Numbered from the stretch's first letter, positions 19,551 through 28,019 are shown. The stretch: 64,000 bases of DNA from Sphingomonas sp. Leaf208 (GCF_001421415.1 NZ_LMKH01000012.1:418597-482596), one strand, 5' to 3'. Numbers and translations are program-made. Notes: generated by a model not told the origin, from the sequence alone.

Positions 19551-20606
19551 ATGCGCGACGTACGAGTGGCCGGATCGATACGGGGCGCAAGACCTGACAC
19601 GACGCTGTTCGAGCGGATCGGCGCGTTTCTCGACGAGCAGAAGCTGAGCCCCGATCCCGCGCATTACGCGTTTGCCTATGCCGTGATGTCGGCACCCGGG
19701 AGCGATTTGGCCGCGCAAGTTGCTGCGCTGACGCAGGACGGCGTTCGTCTCACCCGATCGGATATCGAGCGACTCGGGGGAACGGTCATCGACGAGCCCC
19801 CGTCGGGCCGATCGCGGCGGACCAACGGCGCTGCAGACACCAACCCCGATCAGACACCCGATACCGCGATCGCGCTCGTGATCGAGACGCAGCAGCAGGT
19901 CGATGGCTTCGTGCAGATCGTGCGGACGATGCAGGCCGAGACGCATGGCTTTGGCCGCGAATTGGCCAGGAGCGCGGCATCGATCGCGCAATTGGCGGAG
20001 ATCGACGAGATCGCCGAAATCACCAGTGCGATGATCGCCCGTATTCACGACAGCGAAGTGCGGCTGGCGGCGGCGACCGCAGAGACGGATTCGCTGCGGT
20101 CGAAGCTGATCGAAGCGCGCGATACGGCACGTCGCGACGTACTGACCGGCCTGCCCAATCGACGCGCGTTCGAGGAAGCATTCGCGACGCGCGACCGGAA
20201 CGCGGGGCCCTATTGCCTGGCCTTGTGCGACATCGACCGGTTCAAGCGGATCAACGACCTGCACGGCCACGGGGTCGGCGACCGCGTGCTCACCGCGATC
20301 GGCCAGGCGATGACGGCCGAATGCGCCCCGCACCTCGTCGTCCGCCATGGAGGCGAGGAGTTCGCGGTTTTGATCGGCGGGATCGCCTTGGCCGAAGCTG
20401 CCGACATGCTCAATGCCGTACGCTCGACGGTCGCTGGCAAACGCTTCCGCAACCGCGAGACAGACACCGCGCTCGGCGTCATCACCGTATCGGCGGGCGT
20501 GACCGCGATCCATGCCGACGAAGCCGCCGAAACCGCGTTCCAGCGTGCCGACCAGCTGCTCTACACGGCAAAGAAGAATGGCCGAGATCGGGTCTGCGCG
20601 GGTTAA
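19551..20606 (+). CDS. GGDEF-domain diguanylate cyclase
   Basis: A 351-residue soluble protein. Residues about 1-185 form an N-terminal region with a helical part (FERIGAFLDEQKLSPDP at the front, coiled-coil EIDEIAEITSAM later); residues about 190-350 are a GGDEF domain with LTGLPNRRAFEEAF, CDIDRFKRINDLHGHGVGD and an intact catalytic RHGGEEFAVL. It should make cyclic di-GMP. No RxxD inhibitory site precedes the GGEEF, so product inhibition of the usual kind is not expected. No TM segment is seen; the signal sensed is unknown. Confidence 0.9.
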   Translation: MRDVRVAGSIRGARPDTTLFERIGAFLDEQKLSPDPAHYAFAYAVMSAPGSDLAAQVAALTQDGVRLTRSDIERLGGTVIDEPPSGRSRRTNGAADTNPDQTPDTAIALVIETQQQVDGFVQIVRTMQAETHGFGRELARSAASIAQLAEIDEIAEITSAMIARIHDSEVRLAAATAETDSLRSKLIEARDTARRDVLTGLPNRRAFEEAFATRDRNAGPYCLALCDIDRFKRINDLHGHGVGDRVLTAIGQAMTAECAPHLVVRHGGEEFAVLIGGIALAEAADMLNAVRSTVAGKRFRNRETDTALGVITVSAGVTAIHADEAAETAFQRADQLLYTAKKNGRDRVCAG

Positions 20607-20779
20607 TCCCGGGAGTTGGCGCAATGTGCGACCAGCAAGTGGTAATTTTCACCAACCCGGCTCTCGCAAAAACAAGAAATCTTGGTAAATCAACGAGGTA
20701 AGAAACTGGCACGCGCCATGCAAATCATTCGATATCGGCAGCCGGATGGTCCGGCGCCCGACCATCGAAGGAAAATCTC

Positions 20780-20890
20780 ATGCCGATCCGTTTCGAAACC
20801 GCTCAGCGCATCGCCTTCTCGCTCGTCGGCGCACTGTTCTTCGCAGCCATTGCAGTCGGCACTGCTGTCCCGATCATCCCCATCGCCTGA
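20780..20890 (+). CDS. 36-residue single-TM peptide
   Basis: MPIRFETAQRIAFSLVGALF begins a 36-residue peptide that ends in a hydrophobic helix and PIIPIA. GAAGGA sits 7 bases before the ATG, and a second tiny membrane ORF follows 17 bp later. I recall similar very short peptides in sphingomonads, but no function is known. Too short for ordinary gene finders. Confidence 0.55.
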   Translation: MPIRFETAQRIAFSLVGALFFAAIAVGTAVPIIPIA

Positions 20891-20907
20891 GCAGGACACC
20901 CATCATC

Positions 20908-20994
20908 ATGAATCGCAGCATCCTCATCGGGCTCATCGCCTTTTCCACCACCATCCTGCTGATCGCGACACAGACCGGCGGCGCGCTCGCCTGA
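20908..20994 (+). CDS. 28-residue hydrophobic peptide
   Basis: The peptide MNRSILIGLIAFSTTILLIA-TQTGGALA is nearly all one TM helix or signal-like segment. AGGA lies 11 bases before the ATG. It follows the 36-residue membrane peptide, and the two probably share a transcript. Function unknown; it could be a regulatory or toxin-like membrane peptide. Confidence 0.45.
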   Translation: MNRSILIGLIAFSTTILLIATQTGGALA

Positions 20995-21022
20995 ACGACG
21001 AGGCGCCTGCCGAGCGTCACAG

Positions 21023-21640
21023 TCAGGCGGGCGAGGCCAATCCCACCGGCCCTACGGGGGCCTCTTCTTCACGCGAATAGGTTCCGATCAACAGCCCTGC
21101 CGCCAGCACATGCCCGTTGATGGCCTCGACTACCGCCGAGCGCCCGGGTGTCGCGCCGACATCCCCTGCGCCTGCGCCAATCGCGAAGACCTGGAACGCA
21201 TAGCGATGCTCGCCGTGACCGCTGGGCGGATCGGGCGGCAACCAGCCCTCGCGCATATAGGAATTGCGACCGACGTCGCGACCTTTCGCGTCGCCCTCAC
21301 CGTCTGCAGCAATCGCGCCTTCGGCTAGTTGTCCCGCATCCGCCTCGAGTCCCCAGATGATTGCGTGCACCAGGGGTTGCGGCGCCGGAGCATCGGCATC
21401 CTCGACGATCAATACCATGCGCTCGGTCCCTGCCGGCGGTTCGCTCCACACAAGCGGTGGCGACACGCCTTCCCCGTCCGCGGTGAAGCGCGGCGGCATC
21501 CGTGCTTCGTGCGCGAACGCCGGGCTAGTCAGGGTCAACGTCTCGAAGTTCTCGCCGAGCTGGACGATCGCAAGCTTGTCGATACCGGCACGCAAGCCGC
21601 TCATCGCGTGGCCAAGCCAGGCGGGGATGTGTTCGAGCAT
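21023..21640 (-). CDS. YbhB/YbcL family (PEBP-like) protein
   Basis: A 205-residue phosphatidylethanolamine-binding-protein fold, the bacterial YbhB/YbcL (Raf-kinase-inhibitor-like) type. Signatures: PRFTADGEGVSPPLVWSEPP, VEDADAPAPQPLVHAIIWGL and PPDPPSGHGEHRYAFQVFAI. Biochemical role in bacteria is unsettled. It lies 3 bp after the lipoprotein gene stop, so the two may be co-transcribed. Residues 1-38 are an extra N-terminal segment before the fold. Confidence 0.85.
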   Translation of the reverse strand: MLEHIPAWLGHAMSGLRAGIDKLAIVQLGENFETLTLTSPAFAHEARMPPRFTADGEGVSPPLVWSEPPAGTERMVLIVEDADAPAPQPLVHAIIWGLEADAGQLAEGAIAADGEGDAKGRDVGRNSYMREGWLPPDPPSGHGEHRYAFQVFAIGAGAGDVGATPGRSAVVEAINGHVLAAGLLIGTYSREEEAPVGPVGLASPA

Positions 21641-21643
21641 GGC

Positions 21644-22156
21644 TTATCCTTCCGACGGGCAGGTTTCGGCACGACGGGCGGGGGCCGCGCCATCATACCA
21701 GTCGCTCTGCGGGCCCATCTTGGCTGCGTCGTGGTAGCAGACCTGGGTCTTGCCGCGCTTCGGGTCGACGATCACCGTCCAGTTGTGGTCGCCGCAATTA
21801 TGCTCCTCGCAGCCCCAGGAGGCGACGCGGTCGCCCATCTTGAACACGGGCGTTGCCGGCCCCGATCGACCGCGGATCATCTCGCGCAGCTTCGCATCGC
21901 CGACCGCATTGACGAGGCCGGTCGCAACGTCGGTGCGATCGTAGAAATCGACGCCGTCGACCGCATCATGCGGGTATTTGCCGACATAGGCGGTGATCGG
22001 CGTGGTCTGCGCTTGGCCTGCGATCGGCGCGGGCGCGCGGGTCTCGGGCGGGGTGAAGCCGCTGGGCGCTGCAGTCTTGGTGGGATCGTCGTTGCGTCCG
22101 CATCCACCGACGAGAAGCGGCGCCGCGAGCAGCGCGACTGCAATTGCCGTCCTCAT
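21644..22156 (-). CDS. lipoprotein, unknown function
   Basis: A 170-residue protein with a lipoprotein signal peptide (MRTAIAVALLAAPLLVGGC; lipobox LVGGC). The mature part starts with a Pro/Thr/Ala-rich linker and ends in a small domain holding three cysteines (WGCEEHNCGDHNW and QVCYHDA). No family is recognised with certainty. ATG 22156 is chosen because the signal peptide starts there. The next gene follows at 3 bp. Confidence 0.65.
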   Translation of the reverse strand: MRTAIAVALLAAPLLVGGCGRNDDPTKTAAPSGFTPPETRAPAPIAGQAQTTPITAYVGKYPHDAVDGVDFYDRTDVATGLVNAVGDAKLREMIRGRSGPATPVFKMGDRVASWGCEEHNCGDHNWTVIVDPKRGKTQVCYHDAAKMGPQSDWYDGAAPARRAETCPSEG

Positions 22157-22256
22157 GATCGCACCGTCGTCATCACCTGATCTCCTGAACCCTCCCTGCA
22201 ACGCATCGACCGGCATCGTGGTTGCGGAGGGGGGCTAATGCGACCATCTCGGGTGC

Positions 22257-22682
22257 ATGGAGCATGATCTCGATCGTTTCGTCACGGCACAGGACGGCGT
22301 CTATCCGCAGGCGCTGGCGGAGTTGCAGCGCGGGGCCAAGCGCAGCCACTGGATGTGGTTCATCTTCCCGCAGATCGCCGGACTGGGGCAGAGCGCGATG
22401 GCGCGAACCTACGCAATTGCCGGGGCGGACGAGGCTAGGGCGTATCTCGCGCATCCGGTACTCGGACCGCGACTGATCGAGGTCACGCAGACGGTAGCGG
22501 CTGCGTCTGGATCCGCCGAAGCGATCCTGGGCGGGATCGACGCGGTGAAGTTGCGGTCATCGATGACGCTGTTCGCCGTGGTTGCCGACGATCCTTCGCC
22601 GTTCCGCGCGGCGCTCGACCGGTTCTTCGGTGACGAAGACGACCAGGCAACATTGGACCTGCTTGCGTCGGGTCCGCGATAA
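22257..22682 (+). CDS. DUF1810 family protein
   Basis: A 141-residue protein matching DUF1810 over its full length: DLDRFVTAQDGVYPQALAEL, SHWMWFIFPQIAGLGQSAMA, and the C-terminal KLRSSMTLF with FFGDEDDQATLDLL. The family is cytosolic, widespread and of unknown function. Monocistronic. Confidence 0.9.
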   Translation: MEHDLDRFVTAQDGVYPQALAELQRGAKRSHWMWFIFPQIAGLGQSAMARTYAIAGADEARAYLAHPVLGPRLIEVTQTVAAASGSAEAILGGIDAVKLRSSMTLFAVVADDPSPFRAALDRFFGDEDDQATLDLLASGPR

Positions 22683-22748
22683 GACGGGTGTATCGCCTGC
22701 GAAAGGTGTAGCATCCCAGCGGGGCCTTCCGCCCCATGAGGTGCCGTG

Positions 22749-22874
22749 ATGGCGAAGAGCCAGAAGAAATCGAGCAAGGAAGTCCGCAAGCCCAAGGCCG
22801 AAAAGGCACCCAAGGCGAACGCGTCCAACCCGACCACCAAGGGCAAGCCCGTCGAGATGACGACGCTGAACTGA
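22749..22874 (+). CDS. 41-residue lysine-rich protein
   Basis: The product is extremely basic (MAKSQKKSSKEVRKPKAEKA and so on, ending PVEMTTLN) and probably unstructured. Similar short Lys-rich proteins occur across sphingomonads as unnamed hypotheticals; nucleic-acid or ribosome association is a guess from charge alone. ATG 22749. The non-coding interval 22875-23027 after it shows nothing recognisable. Confidence 0.6.
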   Translation: MAKSQKKSSKEVRKPKAEKAPKANASNPTTKGKPVEMTTLN

Positions 22875-23027
22875 GGCGCGCCGGGGCGGGTACCGCCCCG
22901 GCAAGATCTTCGACCGGGCGATGACGGGGCGCCCTCCGTTGTTCCGGTCGATCGGGCGCAGTGCAGTGTGCCCGAGACAATTACGCGTCAGGCAACTCAA
23001 CCCCGCTGCCTGACCACCCGATCCAGA

Positions 23028-23675
23028 TCAGCCCGCTGCGGCGATCTGCCGTAGTGCCTGTTCGAAGACTTCGACCGGTTGGCCGCCCGAGATCAGATGC
23101 CGGTCGTTGATCACGATCGCCGGCACCGCATTGATCCCGCGAGCGCGCCACAGTTCCTCCGCCGCGCGAACTTCGTCCGCATAGCGTCACGACCGAAGCA
23201 CCTCTTCGGCGGCAACGGGATCAAGTCCGGCCTTTGCGGCGGCATCGACCAGGACGCGGTGATCGCCTGGATCGACATTATCAGTCAAATTCGCGGTGAA
23301 GAGCGCGTGCTTCAGCGCCGCTTGGCCCCCTTCGATCTGCGCCCAGTGCAACAGCCGGTGCGCGTCGAACGTGTTGTAGATCCGGCTCGTCTCGGTCATC
23401 GCCATCGTGAAACCGAGGTCGCGCGCGCGATCGACGATCATTGCGCGGTTCGCCGCCGACTGTTCGGGCGTGGACCCGTATTTCTCCGCGATATGCTCGC
23501 CGATATTCTGACCGCCAGCGGGCATCGCCGGATTGAGTTCGAACGGCTGGAAGACGATCTCCGCGTCGAGCGCATCCGCCGCGCGGGCCAACGCCTCTTC
23601 CAGCGCGCGCAGGCCGATGATGCACCACGGACAGGCAATGTCCGATACGAAGTCGATCTTGAGATGGGCGGTCAT
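23028..23675 (-). pseudogene. DsbA-family (FrnE-like) oxidoreductase interrupted by a stop
   Basis: A thioredoxin-fold DsbA/FrnE protein of about 215 residues. It starts MTAHLKIDFVSDIACPWC with an intact CPWC active site and continues normally through VAAEEVLRS. There an in-frame TGA (23187-23189) replaces the residue before RYADEVRAAEELWRARG. The same frame then runs cleanly through AVPAIVINDRHLISGGQPVE, the expected cis-Pro and C-terminal part, to a natural stop at 23028. Translation of only the first 162 residues would lack the cis-proline loop. It is either a fresh pseudogene or a base-call error. Confidence 0.8.
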
Positions 23676-23778
23676 GTCAGTCTCCGGCAAGCGCGCTCCG
23701 CGGTAGATGGCGGCGGTCGGATGAGCAACCGCGGGGCTTTCGGCTGGCGATGGCCACCCACATCCCTACATCCGCTCG

Positions 23779-24366
23779 ATGGCAAATCCGACCGCAGACC
23801 TTTTCGGCACGCCCGTCCTGCCTGGGCTCGAGTATCGCGACGCGCTGCTCAGCCGTGACGAGGAGGTGGCACTGATCGCCCGGATCGACGAACAGGACCT
23901 GGCGCCGTTCCAGTTCCAGGGTTGGCTAGGCAAGCGGCGGACCAAGTCGTTCGGCTGGCATTATGATTTCGACACGAGCCAGTTCGGTGCGACCGATCCG
24001 TTGCCCGACTGGCTGCTGCCGATCCGCCAGCGCGCCGCCGCGTTCGCGGAACTGCCGGAGGAGGCGCTCGTCCAGGCGTTGTTGATCCGGTACGATCCGG
24101 GGGCGGGGATCGGCTGGCACCGCGACCGGCCGGTGTTCGAGCATGTCGTCGGAATTTCGCTCGGTGTGCCAGCGACGATGCGGTTCCGGCGGCGCAAGGC
24201 CGGCGGCTTGGACCGCGCCGCCGTACCGCTAGCGCCGCGGTCGGTGTATCATCTCAGCGGCGAGGCGCGCTACGACTGGGAGCACAGCATCGCCGAGATG
24301 GAGGTGACGCGCTGGTCGATCACCTTCCGCAGCTTTACCGACCCCGCACGGCAAGACCGGCGCTGA
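23779..24366 (+). CDS. AlkB-like 2OG-Fe(II) dioxygenase
   Basis: A 195-residue protein of the AlkB demethylase superfamily. Iron ligands HxD in GWHRDRP and the distal His in WEHSI are present. The 2-oxoglutarate-binding arginines lie in TRWSITFRSF. The N-terminal lid contains KRRTKSFGWHYDF. It probably repairs alkylated nucleic acid or demethylates another substrate. It starts 103 bp from the divergent DsbA-family start and has no obvious operon partner. Confidence 0.85.
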   Translation: MANPTADLFGTPVLPGLEYRDALLSRDEEVALIARIDEQDLAPFQFQGWLGKRRTKSFGWHYDFDTSQFGATDPLPDWLLPIRQRAAAFAELPEEALVQALLIRYDPGAGIGWHRDRPVFEHVVGISLGVPATMRFRRRKAGGLDRAAVPLAPRSVYHLSGEARYDWEHSIAEMEVTRWSITFRSFTDPARQDRR

Positions 24367-24463
24367 CGTTTCTGCGGTTCGGCGCGGTGAAGTTCACGGC
24401 GTACGAGGCTGGCGGCATCGCTCCGTTTTATCGAACACCGTCCGATCGGGGTATCGCTTGCCC

Positions 24464-24482
24464 TATATGCTTCGCGCACATA
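24464..24482. promoter_or_regulatory. palindrome TATATGC-N5-GCACATA at the MarR gene start
   Basis: The inverted repeat (6 of 7 pairs) ends on the first base of the chosen MarR start codon. Two further copies of the same motif lie between the MarR gene and the LysR gene. It is a plausible autorepression operator for the MarR protein. Confidence 0.5.
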
Positions 24483-25021
24483 TGGATCTCGCGATGGATA
24501 GTCCTCGAGATCGCAATGTCTTCGGCGCATTCGCGCTCATGATCAGCGACGACATCATGCGTGCGACGTCATCGCAAGCGCCGGAAGCTGGCCCTGCGGC
24601 ATCGGCGCTCGCGTTGCTCGCGCACCAGCCCGGGCTCTCGATCCGCATGCTGGCAATCGGAGTCGGCCTTTCACATGCAGGGGCCGTTCGCCTGGTCGAT
24701 CGGCTGGCGAGCGAAGCTTTGATCGAGCGTCGGGAGCATTCGACGGACGGCCGTACGCGTTCGCTCTACCTTACGCCCGCTGGCAAGATCTCCAGCGACA
24801 AGGTCTTGGCCTCCCGCGATCAGGTCATTGCCGAAGGGCTGACGATCCTCACGCCGGACGATCTGAAGAACCTGTCCGACATCGCCGAACGCGTCCTGCG
24901 CGACCGCCTCGAAAACCTCAATCACTCCTACCGCATCTGTCGCCTGTGTTGCCACGAAGGGTGCACGAACTGCCCTATCGATGCCGAATTGCTCGAGCGA
25001 GGCGTAGACCGCGAGGCGTAG
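24482..25021 (+). CDS. MarR family transcriptional regulator with C-terminal cysteine cluster
   Basis: A 179-residue winged-helix regulator. The recognition region is SIRMLAIGVGLSHAGAVRLVDRLAS and the wing LIERREHSTDGRTRSLYLTP. An unusual C-terminal segment, CRLCCHEGCTNCP, carries five cysteines in 12 residues, which could bind a metal or act as a thiol sensor. The start is uncertain (TTG 24458, ATG 24467, 24482 or 24494); 24482 is a compromise. The motif TATATGC-N5-GCAYATA flanks the gene on both sides. It precedes the lysR gene and redox island and may help control it. Confidence 0.8.
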   Translation: MDLAMDSPRDRNVFGAFALMISDDIMRATSSQAPEAGPAASALALLAHQPGLSIRMLAIGVGLSHAGAVRLVDRLASEALIERREHSTDGRTRSLYLTPAGKISSDKVLASRDQVIAEGLTILTPDDLKNLSDIAERVLRDRLENLNHSYRICRLCCHEGCTNCPIDAELLERGVDREA

Positions 25022-25112
25022 GACGAAGCGCAGGAAGTTCGCGGTCGTACCCGCTTGATGCCAGCTATCGAAAAACAGCGAGGAACCAGCGCATGTCGCT
25101 GCGCCAAATGAA

Positions 25113-25171
25113 TATATGCGCCATGCATATAGCAATGACAGTGAACCGTAACTATATGCCTCAAGCATACT
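25113..25171. promoter_or_regulatory. two operator-like palindromes upstream of lysR
   Basis: TATATGC-GCCAT-GCATATA at 25113-25131 is a perfect 7-bp dyad. TATATGC-CTCAA-GCATACT at 25153-25171 is a second copy with the same spacer length. The block AACTATA at 25150-25156 overlaps the second copy and resembles the upstream half of the island promoter module. Together they suggest control of lysR by the MarR protein and perhaps by LysR itself. Confidence 0.5.
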
Positions 25172-25237
25172 TATACCGGCTTCTTACCGACGGCGCGCTC
25201 CGAGGACGAAGAAGCAGTCAGCTGAGGGGTCGAGGCA

Positions 25238-26113
25238 ATGGAACTCAATCAGGTCCGCTACTTCATCAACCTGGCCGAGACGCTCAATTTCACGGCGGCA
25301 GCACGGCTGAGCAGCGTGTCACAACCCAGTCTGACCCGCGCGATCCATCGCCTGGAGGAGGAACTCGGTGGGAAACTGATCCACCGCGACGGGAAGAACA
25401 GCCGCCTTACCGGCCTCGGTCAGGACGTCGAGGCGGAATTCAGGCGCATGGCGGCGGCGGTCAGGAGCGTCCGCGATCATTCCGAGAACTGGGCGATGGG
25501 ACGGCACCGCGTATTGGACGTCGGCGTCGCGCCAACCGTCGGACCAAAGGAGTTCTCGGCGTTTTTCGAGAGCGCGCTGGCGGAAGTTCCGTCGGTCGAG
25601 ATCAAGCTGCATTCGCTGCAGTCGAACGAGGACGCATCGGAGGTGCTGTCGGGAAAATACCACGCCTGCATCCTGCCGCGTGAAACGCGGCCCGACCTCA
25701 AGTTGAGCGTGCACCCGTTATTTCGCGAACGCTTCGTCCTCGGCTGTTCCGCGACCCATCCCCTGGCAGCCGGCGATATCGTGCGCGGCGAAGACCTGGT
25801 CAGGTTTCCGTTCGTCGACCGCCTCAAATGCGAGTTTCGCGACGAGATCCGCGATCACTTCGCGCGACGGGACGTGCTCGTGCAGCCCCGCTTTCGATCC
25901 GACCGCGAAGACTGGGTGCAGCGGGTCGTCGCCGACAGCGACGCGATATGCATTCTTCCGGAGCGATCGGCCACGGCGCACGGCCTCGTCACGCGCCCGA
26001 TCGACGGGTTCGTCCTGGAGCGTGAAGTCGTGATCGCGACGGTCTCCGGTTCCACCGCACCAGTCGAAATACGCAAGATCGCTCAAATGGCAGCCCGGTA
26101 CGCGTGGAATTGA
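25238..26113 (+). CDS. LysR family transcriptional regulator
   Basis: A 291-residue LTTR. The N-terminal helix-turn-helix is canonical (MELNQVRYFINLAETLNFTA, then SQPSLTRAIHRLEEELGGKL). The effector domain spans residues about 90-290 and holds two cysteines (VLGCSATH near 170 and RLKCEFRDE near 195), which could serve redox sensing as in OxyR or HypT, but this is inference. It lies directly upstream of the msrB-msrA operon. The T-N11-A-like promoter element shared by four units of the island makes it the prime candidate regulator. Confidence 0.9.
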   Translation: MELNQVRYFINLAETLNFTAAARLSSVSQPSLTRAIHRLEEELGGKLIHRDGKNSRLTGLGQDVEAEFRRMAAAVRSVRDHSENWAMGRHRVLDVGVAPTVGPKEFSAFFESALAEVPSVEIKLHSLQSNEDASEVLSGKYHACILPRETRPDLKLSVHPLFRERFVLGCSATHPLAAGDIVRGEDLVRFPFVDRLKCEFRDEIRDHFARRDVLVQPRFRSDREDWVQRVVADSDAICILPERSATAHGLVTRPIDGFVLEREVVIATVSGSTAPVEIRKIAQMAARYAWN

Positions 26114-26140
26114 GTCACGGCACGAACAGTATCGGTGGTA

Positions 26141-26192
26141 TGGAAACTATACGTCCGGCGTATTGGATAATTCCAGGAGGTACTGCGATACA
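26141..26192 (+). promoter_or_regulatory. island promoter module, copy 1 (msrBA operon)
   Basis: TGGAAACTATACG (26141-26153), 6 bp, then GTATTGGATA (26160-26169) containing a -35-like TTGGAT, 18-bp spacing and a -10-like GATACA (26187-26192). The predicted start of transcription is about 60-65 bases before msrB. The same arrangement recurs at 32039-31988 (minus), 32162-32213 and 33794-33845. Confidence 0.65.
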
Positions 26193-26262
26193 CTGCATGA
26201 TGACGAATACTATTTTCTGAACGTAGATCCTTCGTTCCTCTTGAAAAGTATTGAGTGATATC

Positions 26263-26706
26263 ATGAAGTTTGAAAGATCGCAGGACGCAGTCGATCGACT
26301 GACCCCGGAGCAACGCCGGGTTACGCAGCACTCGGGTACCGAACGGCCGTTCACCGGAGAGTATGACGGCAACAAGGAGCCCGGAATTTACGTCGACGTC
26401 GTATCGGGCGAGCCGTTGTTCGCCTCGACCGACAAATACGAGTCGGGCTCCGGCTGGCCCAGCTTCACCAAGCCGATCGTGCCCGCAAACGTGAACGAGG
26501 TCCGTGACACCACGCACGGGACGGTCCGGACCGAAGTCAGGTCGGTGCACGCCGACAGCCATCTCGGCCACGTGTTCCCGGACGGTCCCGCCGACCGCGG
26601 TGGCCTGCGCTACTGCATCAACTCGGCGTCGCTTCGCTTCATCCCGCGCGATGAGATGGAGAGCGGAGGCTACGGCGAATATCTCGATCAGGCAGAGGAG
26701 GCTTAA
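26263..26706 (+). CDS. msrB: peptide methionine-R-sulfoxide reductase
   Basis: A 147-residue MsrB that reduces the R-epimer of methionine sulfoxide in proteins. The catalytic cysteine lies in RYCINSASL near the C-terminus. [22 protein letters not shown] and [10 protein letters not shown] are family blocks. The CxxC zinc pairs of zinc-type MsrB are missing (VSGEPLFAS in place). ATG 26263; a TTG 12 bases upstream is less likely. First gene behind island promoter copy 1; msrA starts 1 base after its stop. Confidence 0.95.
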   Translation: MKFERSQDAVDRLTPEQRRVTQHSGTERPFTGEYDGNKEPGIYVDVVSGEPLFASTDKYESGSGWPSFTKPIVPANVNEVRDTTHGTVRTEVRSVHADSHLGHVFPDGPADRGGLRYCINSASLRFIPRDEMESGGYGEYLDQAEEA

Positions 26707-26707
26707 C

Positions 26708-27247
26708 ATGCACGAGCGCGCCATTCTCGCGGGCGGGTGCTTCTGGGGCATGCAGGATCTGATTCGCAAGCGGCCCGGCATCGTCTCGACTCGCGTCGGT
26801 TACACCGGCGGCGACATTCCGAACGCCACCTATCGCAACCACGGCACGCACGCCGAGGGGATCGAGATCGTCTTCGATCCGGCGATAACGAGCTACCGGG
26901 CCATCCTCGAATTCTTCTTCCAGATCCACGATCCGACCACCAAGAACCGCCAGGGCAACGACATGGGGCTCTCCTACCGGTCGGGCATCTATTACGTCGA
27001 CGACGCGCAGAAGCGCGTTGCCGAGGACACGATCGCCGATGTGGATGCCTCCGGGCTGTGGAACGGCAAGGTGGTCACCGAGGTCGTGCCGGTCGGAGAG
27101 TTTTGGGAAGCCGAGCCGGATCACCAGGATTATCTGGAGACGCGGCCGAACGGCTACACCTGCCACTTCGTGCGTCCGGGCTGGGTGCTTCCGAAGCGCC
27201 AGTCGGCTGCCGATGCGCAGCCTGTGGCTGGGATCGCAGCGGAATAG
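26708..27247 (+). CDS. msrA: peptide methionine-S-sulfoxide reductase
   Basis: A 179-residue MsrA with catalytic motif [10 protein letters not shown] at residues 9-18. [20 protein letters not shown] carries the substrate-binding Glu/His region, followed by [15 protein letters not shown]. It reduces the S-epimer of methionine sulfoxide. Separated from msrB by one base, so the pair is translationally linked and repairs both epimers. A second cysteine (GYTCHFV) may be the resolving residue. Confidence 0.96.
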   Translation: MHERAILAGGCFWGMQDLIRKRPGIVSTRVGYTGGDIPNATYRNHGTHAEGIEIVFDPAITSYRAILEFFFQIHDPTTKNRQGNDMGLSYRSGIYYVDDAQKRVAEDTIADVDASGLWNGKVVTEVVPVGEFWEAEPDHQDYLETRPNGYTCHFVRPGWVLPKRQSAADAQPVAGIAAE

Positions 27248-27314
27248 ACGCAACGACCGCGCAGCGCGGTCTGGTCCGCAATCCTCCATGACCGCAGCAC
27301 CAGGATCGCAGATT

Positions 27315-28019
27315 ATGACCGACCTTTCGTCCTTCCCGATCACGCAACGCTGGCCGGCATCGCATCCCGATCGCATCCAGCTCTACGCCACGCCCACCCC
27401 CAACGGCGTCAAGGTCTCGATCATGCTGGAGGAAACCGGCCTGGCGTACGAGCCGCATTTCATCGACATCTCGAACAACGAGTCGAAGGACCCGGCGTTC
27501 GTGGCGCTCAATCCGAACGGCCGCATCCCGGCGATCATCGATCCGGCGGGGCCCGACGGGAAGCCCCTGGCGCTATGGGAATCCGGGGCGATCCTTCTCT
27601 ACCTCGCCGAGAAGACGGGCCAGTTCATGCCCGTCGACCCTGCCCGACGGTACGAGACGCTTGCCTGGGTGTTCTTCCAGATGTCGGCGATCGGCCCGAT
27701 GTTCGGTCAGCTCGGCTTCTTCCTGCGATTTGGCGGTAAGGATATCGAGGACAAGCGGCCTCGGCAGCGCTTCGTCGACGAGACCAAGCGTCTGCTCGAG
27801 GTCCTGGATCGCCAGTTGGAAGGTCGCGACTGGATCGTCGACGACTATTCGATCGCGGATATCGCGACGATCGGCTGGGTGAATGCGCTGGACGCGTTCT
27901 ACGCTGCTGGCGACATACTTGGTCTCGACGACTATGCGAACGTCCAGGCGTGGCTTGCACGCGCGCTCGCGCGACCCGCGGTGCAGCGCGGCCTGCAGAT
28001 CCCCGCGAAGCCGGCATGA
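27315..28019 (+). CDS. glutathione S-transferase family protein (YfcG-like)
   Basis: A 234-residue GST. The N-terminal thioredoxin fold has LYATPTPNGVKVSIMLEETG and the cis-Pro motif NGRIPAIID, then LWESGAILLYLAEKTG. The helical C-terminal domain contains DDYSIADIATIGWV. The TPNG active-site segment resembles YfcG/Ure2-type enzymes that act as glutathione-dependent disulfide reductases. An in-frame ATG at 27288 is an alternative start. It overlaps the next gene by 4 bp. Confidence 0.9.
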   Translation: MTDLSSFPITQRWPASHPDRIQLYATPTPNGVKVSIMLEETGLAYEPHFIDISNNESKDPAFVALNPNGRIPAIIDPAGPDGKPLALWESGAILLYLAEKTGQFMPVDPARRYETLAWVFFQMSAIGPMFGQLGFFLRFGGKDIEDKRPRQRFVDETKRLLEVLDRQLEGRDWIVDDYSIADIATIGWVNALDAFYAAGDILGLDDYANVQAWLARALARPAVQRGLQIPAKPA

